Source of the DNA: Apophysomyces variabilis | Lineage: Eukaryota; Mucoromycota; Mucoromycetes; Mucorales; Mucoraceae | Assembly (NCBI GenBank): GCA_002749535.1 | Contig: MZZL01000403.1 | Location: 1 to 64,000 of the forward strand | Direction: 5' to 3' | DNA length: 64,000 bases | Shown here: piece after piece, positions 1-11,016 of the stretch | How the letters are laid out: every line of letters begins with the position of its first letter | Numbering within the stretch: position 1 is the first letter of the stretch | The notes under the pieces: generated by a model | Told to the model about the DNA's origin: nothing | Databases searched by the model: none | What the model saw: only the letters and a program-made list of their open reading frames with translations | Position numbers and translations under genes: made by a program

Positions 1-297
1 GCGTTATTTTAGTGGCCAAAGAAATAAAATATCATATAGCTGAGCTCTTCCTGGTATCTAAAATGCTTTACATTGGTTAGTGACTCTTCCCGACAAGTCT
101 AAGCATTTAACACATCAAGAAACGCATACCAGCAATTTCTCCGGTATAATCGACAATTTGGATCAAAGCGATTCCATATCAATTCAGGTTCGCAGACGGT
201 TCTTACGGTGATAAGAACGTTGGATCGTATCCAGCGGAAAACAAACTTTGGTAGGATACACTTCGTGTACCGTAGTGTCGAAGTTTCTTTTTGTTTT

Positions 298-328
298 CTT
301 TACATGGCATTAACTAAGCCATGTAAAG
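298..328. repeat. Perfect 11-bp inverted repeat (hairpin)
   Basis: Positions 298-308 are the exact reverse complement of 318-328, with a 9-base loop. A shorter hairpin (five-base arms, three-base loop) lies at 257-269. No gene is seen in 1-450. The hairpin could be a remnant of a small inverted-repeat element or chance; no target-site duplication was recognised. Confidence 0.4.
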
Positions 329-450
329 ACTGTATACGCCGTTCGTCGGCTTGGCCCCTCTTGTCTTCCATCTGCTAGACTTTCCCACCTCTACTGAAAT
401 AAGCAGCTGTTTTTATTATCTGCAGTATCCCGTTTCCGTATTTTAGAGCT

Positions 451-805
451 ATGGACCAGACTAATCATGCTCAGGGACAAGGAAAGGTATTTGTTATCAA
501 GCAAGTGATCATATTTGCAAGTGAACAGTTTCATATAACGTCCATAATATCGTCAATAATTACTGCTACAGTTGATGTTCATCAAATTGCTGCTTATGTA
601 CAGGAACAGACAGTCTTTTTCCTTAACAATCAAGCGAGTTCCGCTCGTCAAGTTGGCTCATTAGCAAAAATATTAACAGGTATACACAAAGTAGATCTAG
701 TTAATGTATATGTTAAGCTACCTGGACGTCTCTCAAGAACAGTGCTTGCATAAACTCCGTCGTAAATTGGCCAATTCCTTTAAACCGTCAGATCATACTG
801 TGTGA
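451..805 (+). CDS. Possible small spliced gene, unidentified
   Basis: An ATG at 451 opens a frame that runs to a donor in the middle of the segment. Splicing the intron that begins GTATAC after the Lys-Ile-Leu-Thr codons to the acceptor ending CTCTCAAG keeps phase. It gives a basic C-terminus (His-Lys-Leu-Arg-Arg-Lys-Leu-Ala) ending at TGA 803-805. One more intron near 525-575 is possible, so the N-terminal part is uncertain. The product would be about 80-105 aa, partly helical, without a recognisable family. It could also be a chance reading frame. Confidence 0.3.
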
Positions 806-1103
806 TGGGTTCAAGTCCATACCTTCCAAGATGACATTGTATGCTAAATTTTGATTCAATGAATCATTCAGCATTCGCGAAAATTTGACATAGCCCGCTG
901 CGTTCAATTAATAGTGGGGCAGCCTTGCTTCTCAGAGTTTATGGCATGGTTGTACTATTTTCTGGTCGTCCTATCCATTCTCCATTATCATCCATGATAT
1001 AGCCCATAATATGTATCTGTTATCAAGGAGCTAACCTACGCTGTCGAGATGACTGCGTGCAGCATAGCCAGGTAGGTTCATGTACTCCGTCCGATCCAGG
1101 AAT

Positions 1104-3371
1104 TCAGACAGCCGACGCTGGTGTGCTTGGTTTATTTTTATGGACACTTCCACTATCAGTATTATCGATTGTGGCAGATGTAATCTGCGATGTTGATGAT
1201 GAATCCGTTGCTTCTTGGTGGCGAAGTCTTTCCATGAATTCGATCACCTTGGCAAACTCTAAATCGGGTGGGTCGCTCTCAATTACACGTGCAAGTGGTT
1301 CAATAAAAGCGTCCACTTCGTCGATGGGAAGGTTACAGCATGCGGCAATCACACGTTTGCACTGGATTTCTTTTTCTGCCGGCTCTGTCCGCAAATGCTC
1401 TATTTCATGTCCAGGGCCCGCGTTGTTCCTTGTGTATGCTTCTATCTTTGCTTGTAGCAACTGTACCTGCTGTTCCAGCTGCTGCTCTCGAAGGCTTGAA
1501 CTTTCCGAAATTGCCCTCCTATTGACTTCAGTTATTGGGTCGTTAATATTGAGCAACGCTTCGATGTCCTCGTTTGCATTTGTATGCTGAAGATTGGATG
1601 GTTGAGCATCGTTGCTGATATTGCCCAAACTGCTATGTAGTGCCAGTTCAAGCTCTCTGATACGTTGATGTGCTTCCACCAACTGTTGTTTTTCGGACTG
1701 CTGCTCTTCCAGCCTTTTGTTCGCTTCTTCCAGTCGTCGAGTTACTATCCTCAATTCTTTCTGAAGTTGCTGCAATTCCATGTCTCTTGCAACCAATTTG
1801 TCGTCATATTCTGCTTCTAATGCGTCCACAATCCGCTGGATAGCTAAAATTTTTCGTATGAGTACCATCTTCAAGTAATGAGAGCCTTACTTGAAACAAG
1901 TTCGCGTCCCTTCTCACTTGGACCGTAGCTGCGCTTAGTCAAGGGTGGCATCGACACTAACTGGTGGTCGGAGTGACGCGATATAGAAGTCTGGTTACAG
2001 CGCGCATTCTATTATAGATAAGTCATGTCAAAGAAAATGAACGGAGATAATATCATACCACTATAAAACAGTTGCCACCATCAAGAGATTCTTGTTCTCG
2101 AGATTGTGCTTGATAATTATTTCTTGTTCCGGACTGATCCAATAAGTCCATCATCTGTCTGCACCCCATCTTTTTCGCAATGCTAAATGCTGTATCTCCA
2201 TTCACGTCTCGTTGGTGTATTACGTTCATAGATTGGTTGTTACTATTTAATATATACAAAAGATGACGCATATAGTACAACGCAGCGTTCGTACGTCCAC
2301 TAATTCCAGCGGTTTGCGCAGTGTGGTGCAAAACTGTTCTATTTTTGTGGTCGGTGATGTGAATCGAAGGGGAAAGAAAATCGAGTAGTCTTGGAAAACT
2401 ATCATTGTCGAAGTTATTTGTCACCATAACTCCCCGCATCAATGGTGTTTCACCGACATAGTTGGCGCGACATATGTTGGCACCGTTTGAGACGAGAACT
2501 TCCACTGTCTTTACTCTTGCAAGGGCCGCAGCCCAGTGAAGAGCCGTGTGCCTTTGATCATCAATGGAGACATCGATATTAATAGCATTCGGATCACCAG
2601 GATCCCTGAGTAGATCTGGAATTTGTCCACCGTCATCTGAAAAGAATATTGCCATCAAAACATTTCGGTAGTTATCACTCTGAGACTGTAGATCTTGTGG
2701 TTCGCTAAATTTGGATGATGTCGTTTTAGCCTTCTTACGACTAACAGGGCTTCGCTCGTTAGGGCGGCGATGATTCTGTTGAGAGGAAGATCGATGGGTC
2801 GGTGGCGATGCTGCTGGTGATGGTGCGTACATCGGGGATGTTGGAGGGGATGTTTGGGTGGATGGTGAGTCAATCCTTTCATGCTGGTGCTGTTGTTTTT
2901 CTTGCAAGTGATGAGCAAAGATTGCTTGCTCCTTTGTTGGTAGCATATCTTCGTCAGTAATGTCTCCAAGATTCGAGATATCGAATTCAATCAAAGGCAA
3001 AATAAGATCTAAAACTTGATACCGTTCGGCTAGTTCTTTTCCTTTATCACATGGTATCCTATGATACTGTGTCAGTAAATACAAGCTTTTTCCATATGGG
3101 TTGATGACTACCAAGTTCCTTGGTATTTTCCATAGCCGCCCTGTACTTTCTCATGTTCTCCTGTTAAGACCTCCCTTTCAAGGATCTTGGTTCGTTTTCC
3201 CTTGTCCATGCCAGCAAGTTTTAATATTTGAGTTGCATTCAGGTAAGAATCAGCTCTTCGTCGCATGACGGCTACGCCTTGTATCATCATCTCGAACACA
3301 GGAACGCTGGAATAAACAGCTGTGTACACTCGGCTAATAGTAATTGGTTCGGCTTCAGTTATAGTGTCCAT
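1104..3371 (-). CDS. MBP1: MBF-type APSES transcription factor (Mbp1/Res/Swi4 family DNA-binding subunit)
   Basis: Predicted DNA-binding subunit of the MBF/SBF complex that drives G1/S transcription. Model: complement(1104-1843, 1891-2008, 2059-3058, 3112-3371), four exons with introns of 47, 50 and 53 nt, all phases consistent, 705 aa. Residues about 12-110 form the KilA-N/APSES DNA-binding domain: [20 protein letters not shown], then [17 protein letters not shown], with the conserved Trp split by the first intron. A Ser/Pro-rich linker with a basic patch (SRKKAK) follows. About 250-400 are four ankyrin-type repeats (TALHWAA, GETPLM, TVLHHTA, GDTAF). The C-terminal exon is a long Glu/Gln-rich coiled coil, as used for pairing with the Swi6-like partner. 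Length and order match the family. Which paralogue it is (Mbp1, Swi4, Res1 or Res2) cannot be decided. Confidence 0.93.
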
Positions 3372-3479
3372 TTGTTTATAATGACGTATGTATATATATG
3401 TGTGTATCTGTGCGTAAGAAAACTGTAGGATGTGTATGGTGAATGGTAAAAGGGCTTTCGGACAAAAAAAATGCTCGCG

Positions 3480-3526
3480 ACGCGTCCCGCGTCAAATTTC
3501 CCAATGAAGCGGATTTACTTACGCGT
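3480..3526 (-). promoter_or_regulatory. Two MluI cell-cycle boxes (MCB) upstream of the MBF gene
   Basis: The exact palindrome ACGCGT occurs at 3480-3485 and at 3521-3526, about 110 and 150 bases upstream of the MBF start codon. ACGCGT is the established MBF binding core in yeasts. Two cores within 47 bases in front of the MBF subunit gene itself suggest autoregulation. Function is inferred. Confidence 0.5.
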
Positions 3527-4107
3527 TTCCTTCTGTGACTGTGGGAGATGTTGGATGATACAGATTGCCGTGTCATTCTTATGGGATCACAAGTTAAGAG
3601 ACAATTGCATGAAAAGAAACAAAAAAAGCAATCGAGACATTTTTTTTAGGATGATCATGCAATTACTGACGGGTATAGATATCAAAGAAACAGTCGACTG
3701 GCCCAAGGATTAAACAACGATATTGCAAAAACTGAGATGCTATTGTCTAAATGGATTGTACGATACTATAGTTTGGCTTTCCATCCAGCAGAAAAAAGTA
3801 TCATTTAAAAGAGTATGTATTATTAACCGAAGTATGCTTCGTCTATATTACTGCCAAAGTCACCTCAAATCAGCCAAAATCGTTGCTTTCCATCGGTGCT
3901 ATGTCTCCTTCAGGTATTGTAAGTATAGTAAGATGCCATCTTATCGGGAACTTTAAGGCCATTCTGTAGGCTGCTGTCAAGGATAAAATAAGATGATATT
4001 TATCTGCTCAATTGGCACTCATAATCTAGTATGGTAAGAGCTTGCAACTATTTTAGTCCGTGTTAGCACTATATATAAGTTCATTTTGTCCAAGTAACGA
4101 GACATAC
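3527..4107. other. Intergenic, no gene seen
   Basis: This stretch lies between the MBF gene promoter and the end of the elongin C gene. It is AT-rich, with short unrelated open frames only and no RNA gene recognised. Confidence 0.5.
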
Positions 4108-4517
4108 TTAACACTCAAGGAAATCCGCAGTCATTAGTGTTTCAAGGACAAGTTCTGGATCGATCTTGAATTCAGGTATTTCGGTCGTGGATCCTTCATA
4201 TTGCCACTTGTAATAGAGATATCGACAGACAATCTCCAGAATGACCGCTCTAGTAACAGCGGTTTAGTATCACATTTTGAGTCCAAGAATCCTTACTTTA
4301 TATCGCGGAAAGGTATCTCATTTTCCACAGATTCTCTGAACTGAACTACAAAAACCGGAGCGTTTGGTACTCTAGTATCTCGAAGCATGTGATGCTAACC
4401 TGGGCCGACCAACATGTTCTTTATGGTGCCTGACCGCATCGCGGCTTCCCGATGGATAAAGAATTCGAAGCCATCACTGCTTATTAATTTCACGTATTCT
4501 GCAGGTGTCTCAGCCAT
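4108..4517 (-). CDS. ELC1: Elongin C (SKP1/BTB-fold ubiquitin ligase adaptor)
   Basis: Adaptor of elongin BC-cullin ubiquitin ligases; in yeast it acts with Cul3/Ela1 in degrading stalled RNA polymerase II. Model: complement(4108-4249, 4297-4345, 4400-4517), introns 47 and 54 nt, phases consistent, 102 aa against 99-112 aa in yeast and human. The start at 4517 gives the family N-terminus [19 protein letters not shown]. Visible family features are [24 protein letters not shown], the aromatic RYLYYKWQY segment (KVRYTN region in others) and the closing TTEIPEF...[10 protein letters not shown] longer in-frame upstream ATG (4631) exists, but the added residues do not resemble the family. The first splice junction gives Val where Gly is usual in the GPG loop. 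Confidence 0.92.
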
Positions 4518-4834
4518 GATTGCTACAAATAACTTTTCAAGCGAATAGCAACCAAAAGCAGGAATTACCACCGCTTTTGAGAAGGTGTGACTTAAATTTA
4601 CAGTAGCAGTACGCATAACTTTTACGCGCACCTAGGACAAAAGTTTTTCTTTCCCTTGCCATCATCATATTGTGGAGTCAAATATTATCTCTTCTTTCTT
4701 GTTGAGAGAACAGCAGACGCGGGCACCCCACATGATATTCACGGATTTTCATTGCTCGATTGATGACAAGTAATGCTGCTTTTGTTTCGTCTGTTTCACT
4801 TACCTTGCTATATCAAACATAGGGATTCGATTTG

Positions 4835-5470
4835 ATACAGTCAGAGTTTTGGATTTTTAATTTGTGATACAGTGAATATTGCTCAAAGCGCCCTCGCGAG
4901 TCATACAGAACTCAGCATCCTATCTGGTATATGCCCACAGTAGGCCATCTTATTCCAGCACTGCAGAAGGACGACCTTCTAAGTATTTCAAGTCTTGTAG
5001 GCAAAGACATAAATGAACTCATACAGTAGCAGAGACGATCCCAGACATCCTCAATTACGTTGAATTCAGGGGAATGCGGTGTTCGTCTTTAAATAATACA
5101 GCTTGCTTTTCTTATGAAGTCTAGCATTATGTTTGGAATATAAAGCCTGCTCCATACTATTCATTGAGTTTCTTACGCTTGGCATAAAGATATTTGTTGG
5201 TCAACTCAACTTAGACCACTTGCTTCATGACATTACCCAAAAATACCAGGGGTATTAGACCTCCAGGGAAATTGCAACCCAATCCCACCACAGAGACTTC
5301 GTTTCCTTGCATTTTCACCGCCAAGCATCCTTTAAACTACTTCTCACTTGTTGTAAGCCATGCGCCCATATCGCCACTGGTGTGAAAAGCGAGAAGGCGA
5401 TCTTGGTGCACTTCTTGTGTTCTTTGGCCCAAGCAAATCGTGCTTCTTAAGCGTCTTACTGTTATGCATG
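4835..5470 (-). mobile_element. Degenerate Tc1/mariner-like transposase relic
   Basis: Reading the minus strand with frameshifts recovers pieces of a Tc1/mariner DDE transposase in the right order. These are RFAWAKEHKK near 5430, then a decayed Q-D-N-A-type block (KHNARLHKKSK) near 5120, then SPEFNVIEDVWDRL near 5032-5080, matching the family block SPDLNPIENVWD, then a tail. Stops and frame changes separate the pieces and the catalytic Asp of the second block appears replaced, so the element is dead. Ends were not defined; a possible inverted-repeat end lies near 4835-4880. Confidence 0.6.
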
Positions 5471-6726
5471 GTTTTCTGCCAACCACGCAAATCCGTAGAC
5501 CAATGCTATGCAATTATTTTCGAGCAGTGCCAAAAATGAGATACTGAAGCTGTAGGGCAATGTGGAATCCGGCTGGACCTCTGTACTTCTTTGAGTGCAG
5601 AACAATGGCTTTGCATGATTTAACAAATTATCAAAGACAAATAACGGTGAAATCCAGGAACTTGTCAGAAAGGGGCCCCTGATTGTGTGAAATAACCTGT
5701 CACCGTTTCTCCCCGGTAAGTCATGATTGTACATATGGAATTCGTGAGTGCACAGCGCCATGGCCTGACCATGGGAATACTGCGGCCACAAAAATGACGA
5801 AACATGGAAGGATTCTACAGTATCGGAAGTGGATGCTGTATTTTCAGTACGGTGCCAATCTTCGTAGTACAAAAACTGTTTTGCCCTTTTTTGAATCTGC
5901 AAGGAAAGAAAAACATAGGGCCTGATGGAGTTAATAAATGGATACATTTGACATAGCGTCTTTTGCGCTATAGAATAAACGTAATCATTCTACGGAGGAA
6001 AACGAGACAAACAAGCTTTGTAGTCTCCAGCATGTCGTATTGCGCGGTTAATAAATAAGAAATCATGCCTTCCTCAATTGGGGCAATTTTGAAGCACAGA
6101 TTGTAAGAGCTTGCAGCGTCATGTCTTCACTCAGAAAATGTTAGTTTATATTGTAAATGATATGCTCATCATGAAGCGCTATGGGAAAGTGAAGAGAAAT
6201 AAAATCTGTAGGCTTGGATGAAAAGCGATCCATGTGGCAGCAAAACTTAATGGGTACACACTAAAGCTTTCCATCCTGCTGGCATGGTTATCTCGTTCTG
6301 CCAATGGAGAATCAAGCAAAGGAGACGAGCACTGTTGGAAAGTGAACAACAATAACCTCGGCCCAGGTTGGCACGGCTTCCGTCTGAAATACTTGTGACA
6401 TGGCACCCATTCCCCACAGAAAATTCTTTGCCGTAAATTTAACAGGTGATGTACGTCTAAGTACCAGAACGTCTTCCATAATTGAGCTCAGAAAGCATAT
6501 GGAACATCTTCTATTTCCAAGGAAATATTAGGGATTCCCCGTTTCAGAGATCGCGCGTCGCTATTTTGGTAAGAAATCTCGGTAGCTGACGTATTGTTTC
6601 AATATTTGTATGAGGCATGTTCCCATTATTTTTCGCGTTGTATTTCAGTTTTCCGTCATGATAAGTCTAGGCTTCCCTAAAGTGAGGAAGTGGGAGCATG
6701 TAATGTGTCTATCAATCGGGGTGGTT
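5471..6726. other. Gene-poor stretch, nothing confident
   Basis: A 161-codon open frame on the minus strand (5462-5947) and a 75-codon one (6179-6406) show no recognisable domain and no splice logic. They may be parts of the same decayed transposon region. No RNA gene was recognised. Confidence 0.4.
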
Positions 6727-7282
6727 TTATTGCTGAGTCTTGTTGTATTCAAGCTGGACGCCCTTTTCCTTCAATGATTTCTCGGCTTCCTTCTTAGCCC
6801 ATGATACAACGCTTTGGGGGAGTATGTCAACATCAATCCGAGCCATTTAGCTGTTTCTTCTTACCTGGTGTCAGGCTTATAGTACAAACCGGCAGCGATA
6901 AAGAGGAAACCGCCGCCCATTCCCCAGTAGTAAATGTCTTCCCAGTCCTCCTTGACTCGAGTCTATTTGACTCTGTCAGAAACGCACGATATCAACTCGC
7001 ATCCCCTCCTCAACGATTCAGACACTAGTACTTATTCTTATGTGTTATACGTTTTGTAACTGTAACCGTAGACTGGAGCAAGTCTGGTATTCCATAATTG
7101 ACAAGCAAGGTATTCAAATGCGTCATCGTTGAAAGAGGGGATTACGGAAAAATGGAACATACCTTTTCCGCGAAGAGGTATCCTCCGGGTTCGTTATATT
7201 GTGGTGCACCATGTCCACCACCGCGACGCATGAAAGTGGGGCGTGCTAAACGCGCGGAGCGGGTGATAGCTCTAGTAAACAT
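6727..7282 (-). CDS. Mitochondrial complex I ESSS/NDUFB11-type subunit
   Basis: Accessory membrane-arm subunit of NADH:ubiquinone oxidoreductase. Sure exons: complement(6727-6811, 6865-6962, 7163-7282). The N-terminus (MFTRAITRSARLARPTFMRR) is Arg-rich and free of acidic residues, as a mitochondrial presequence should be. The family block GGYLFAEK follows. After the intron come RVKEDWEDIYYWGM, a single membrane segment (GGGFLFIAAGLYYKPDTS), and the tail VVSWAKKEAEKSL, all typical of fungal ESSS. Joining 7163 directly to 6962 leaves a 200-nt intron and a 100-aa protein. A 33-nt exon at 7051-7083 with good splice ends is in phase and would give 111 aa. Stop at 6727-6729. Confidence 0.85.
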
Positions 7283-7895
7283 CGTATCAAGTGTCGTAAG
7301 AGGTTGGAGGCGCTTGTTTTTTTTTATGAAATGAGAGATCCCAACGTTTTTAAGACCCCGAAATCTATGACGTCGTTAACCTCCCGGAACGGCCCGTTTT
7401 CCCATCAGAATTTGCTGCTTCCCAACTATTATCAATCAATATCCATTCAACTGGAAACTGCTTAAGGGATAATGGTCATTAAGGGATGTCATTAAACTTT
7501 CTTTAATGAAAAAGTCATTTGGAAAGTCTTGCTCTTACGTACCATGGGTAACCCTTTTTGGTGCTGGCCCGCTTGCATACAAGTTTCCGGCATCTGAGTG
7601 AAGCTGATCTTCCGATCCGGGCGTTCACAGCTTACGAGGGCATCTCTTCTTCAATAATAAAGAAGCCGCTACTGTGATGCATATACTCTTTTTTTACCTA
7701 CCGGATAACGTATTGTATTCAATTAAATTAACAACTTCCTAAGAGCCGCGCATCAGAAAAAGCATGGTGAATAACCGATTGATGTCGGGATTATGTGACT
7801 TCATTCATGTTGGCACCCGAAGAGGCAATTCCCTACTTGGAATTAAGCATCTCTTGTGATCGCTGACAGATTCCCACTATACCTAACATTCCTCC
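7283..7895. promoter_or_regulatory. Divergent promoter region between ESSS and NBS1
   Basis: About 610 bases separate the two divergent start codons. No coding frame is supported. Transcription start sites cannot be placed from the sequence. Confidence 0.4.
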
Positions 7896-10115
7896 ATGTG
7901 GTTTTTAATAAAAACGCTCAAGGGCAAAGGTACAACATTAATGATCGGGATTCTTGGTATTCTAAGTCGGTTAGACACGGATCATAAAATCCTGCTGCGA
8001 CCGGGAAAGTCATACACCGTCGGTCGAAGAGGTATGCTAACTCCATAGTAAAAGCGAGAGTGACAAGGTGTTGTTTAACAAGCGAGATAGATGCAGACAT
8101 TACCATTGCCGATGATAAATCAGTTAGTCGCACGCATGCCATTGTGAATGTGGAAGCAGTCGACTACGAACAAACAGTATATTTCTCGGGGGAAAGATAT
8201 TGCAGTAGCTGATCGGCATCCTATCGCAGGTCAACATCAACAGCCGCCCAGCCATATCAATTAAAGACCAATCCAAATACGGAACTTATATTAACGAAGA
8301 GTTGCACCACAATTCAACTGGCTTCGTTCACGAGCATGATATTGTCAAATTCGGGACATTAAATTCTTTGTTAAGGTAACTTCCGATCGACTAGTTAGAC
8401 ATAATGCTTACCAGACAAAGGTTGAGATGGATTCCTATGATAGTATGTCGAGCCTCGTTAAGTAGACAGAAAAAGGAGGAATTATTTCGATATGCATATG
8501 AGCTTGGTATATGGAAAGTTCATGCTTATGACCGACTAAACCATATCGTATTCAAGGATTCAAAATCACTAAGGATTGGCAACTTCGCTGCACTCACCTG
8601 TATGTACTCACTATTCGCATGAGCCTTAAAGTGGTCTATTGCTTGCTAGGTGCGCGGCCAATTATATCCAATGAATACTTCGAAACAATGTTGAGAACAA
8701 AAGATGACGGATTTTCGATGCCGATCAACTCAATTCCACCTCCCGCTGACGAAGATTTTCAGGGTCCATTTGGCATACCTGATTTTTCGCCACATCTTGA
8801 TCGACAATCCATATTTTCAGATACCGAATTTATTCTATACGATCAAAGCCAGGTACTGATTATCTTCTTACGGTAAAACCTGTGAACTAGTGATATTTAT
8901 GAATGGATAGTTGGATCGCGTAAGAAATATGATTGAGTTAGGTGATGGCACGGTGACTCTAGCCAGCTTTGAGGATAGGCGCATGAAATATGATATTGTA
9001 AAAGAAAACCGTGTTGTGGTGGAACCCAAAGGTATAGAGATGCACAATGAATTTTGGAGGAACGTCGTCAAGATATTACATCAGCGGTATGGCAAAGTAC
9101 GAAATGATTTATTGCACATATTTAAGAAACCTACAGTAACAAGCGACCAATATGTGAGGATGAGATTGGCTGGGCGATCGTATATAATTCCAATGACCGT
9201 CTCGCTAATCCAAACGTTGCTCTCTCGCTTGATGCTTTATGTCAATCAAATATGGCAGGATCAAGCTGTAACCTTCAACAAAAGCAGGAGACCGCTGACC
9301 GCGTCCATCCACATTTGACAACCACAGTTGAAAAGTCCCTTGAAGATATATTTGATGATTTTATTGGAGAAACCGATTCACTACCTCCGGTATCGAAGAA
9401 GAAATTGCAATCAGCGCCTTCGCCGCCCACAGTTACTCTTGGAAAAAGAGCACGCTCAGAAACGAGCGCTTCAAATGCCGCTACTCTCTCTGACAGTGCA
9501 CGGCAGCCTAACAACGAGGTTCTACCAAAGCTAAGTACGGTGCAGTCCGATAATACGGTGAACATTATTAGGCAACACGAAGATAGAGAGTATATAACGG
9601 ATATGGAATCGTATATCAGCGGGAAAGAAGGAGAAATGGCGGAGGAAGAGAGACAGGAAGAGATACAGCAAGAATTTCTGCCTGGCAAAAAATATCTAAA
9701 GTTTCAATCGATCAAGGTCACAGTCATACCAGCTACTGCTTTAACCGAGAATTTAATAGACAAAGACGCGGAAATTGTCAATACCAAACGTTTCAAGAAG
9801 GTGAGCGTGTGGAAACAGCATGACGATATCTGAATCATGTCCATTATCTTAGATATGGCCTCTGCAAAGGGAGAACTCAATGGGTATCATATCAATGAGT
9901 TTAAGCGACTCAGATATACGCTCCCAATTACGTGCGTAAAAGAACTATTTACCAGTTTTGTATTGTAACCTTGTTCATTAGAGCCTTCCAAAGAGGACTT
10001 TGCTATCTCTTCCTCACAAACCACTCATCCGACGAGCAATAGTACCAGTATTGCTCCAGATCCTGATATCTGCATCAATTCTCGTGAATTGCATCCACTC
10101 CAAACTACGAGATAA
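7896..10115 (+). CDS. NBS1: NBS1/nibrin, MRN complex regulatory subunit
   Basis: Partner of Mre11-Rad50 in double-strand break sensing. Exons: 7896-7929, 7975-8031, (about 8083)-8176, 8230-8375, 8415-8506, 8557-8852, 8911-9086, 9137-9800, 9853-9931, 9982-10115. It starts MWFLIKTLK, then an FHA domain (SYTVGRR, SVSRTHA, KYGTYINEE), then tandem BRCT domains (CTHLYVL, GARPIISNEYF, then MIELGDGTV, RPICEDEIGWAIVYN). A disordered acidic region leads to TKRFKK, the Mre11-binding block (KNFKKFKK in human). All phases agree except between the second and third exons, where the canonical acceptor at 8081-8082 leaves the frame one base out inside the FHA domain. Reading on at 9800 instead of splicing would end the protein at 9833. 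Confidence 0.88.
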
Positions 10116-10291
10116 AATGAACGTTATTTCCTTGTTTGGATCTGCCAAGGTAGACGTTGATTGATGACTGTCATTTGATGTTGTAAGCTTCTTCTTTATA
10201 CCGAAGTTGCTATGAACGTACGAACTTTGGAAATCGATTGTCGTCAGAGTTTCAGCAGCATCTCAACCTATACTAAACCAACCATAAATCT

Positions 10292-11000
10292 TTAAACGCA
10301 ATTCAGCAAAAGAATTGCATAGGGCGGCTTAAAGAAAAGGTTGAGCAACGTAGTTGACCAAATAAAATTTTGCGCTCTTGCTAGGTTAATTTCTGCGTCG
10401 AGCATGAACAACGTCTGCCTAAGAGATAAGCGTGTGTCATTAAAACAGGAACCAAGTGCTTAAACTTACACTTACGTAGAATGGGCAGGAAACCGACGCA
10501 GAGTCGGGTAGAGTTATCCATCGTTAATACCTTTGATAACACTGTACGAACGTTGTCTTATCTTCGAAGTAATTCTCGTGCAACACGGTGACCAGCATCG
10601 CATCGCATCGAATCGGAGTCAGCGTCTGTGGTATCTGTTGTGAAGATCCATTTCGAAGATTTGTAGTAGCAGAGCTGGCAGCATAAAAAAACGAGGAGTG
10701 TGATTCCTTTCCTTCGAGGGGCTCATAGCACAATTTGCAAGTTTTCTATGTACAAAACTCGGTAATCATGCGCACCGAAGGATGCTATGTAATATCAATT
10801 TTCAATGAGCGAGTATCCACCTGCGCACAATGCTCGTATTGAAATTTCAGAAAATCAAGCTTTCGAGCAATCAATGTTTTTATAAAGCTTGTTGTTTTTG
10901 TCTGTGTTCGATGTAACGAACATGAACTGGGTGGGTAAACATTTTGAAAAGGATATGTATAGATGAACTTCAACATAACATTTTGCCTATGTTTATACAT
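10292..11000 (-). CDS. Unidentified spliced gene, about 173 aa
   Basis: Three open segments join in phase: complement(10292-10418, 10531-10745, 10821-11000), with introns of 112 and 75 nt. The junction of the first two brings Cys residues together (EHCAQ then KTCKLCYEPLEGK), suggesting a small zinc site or a disulfide. The last exon is hydrophobic (FIWSTTLLNLFF). No family was recognised. The assumed start at 11000 lies only 16 bases after the stop of the methyltransferase on the same strand; a later ATG at 10976 is possible. Phase agreement across both junctions is the main support. Confidence 0.4.
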
Positions 11001-11016
11001 ATGGTTTTAGCGGTTT

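Noticed and set aside
1057..1590. 177-codon plus-strand frame
   Set aside because: Antisense to the coiled-coil exon of the MBF gene.
9275..9688. 137-codon minus-strand frame
   Set aside because: Antisense to the NBS1 linker exon.
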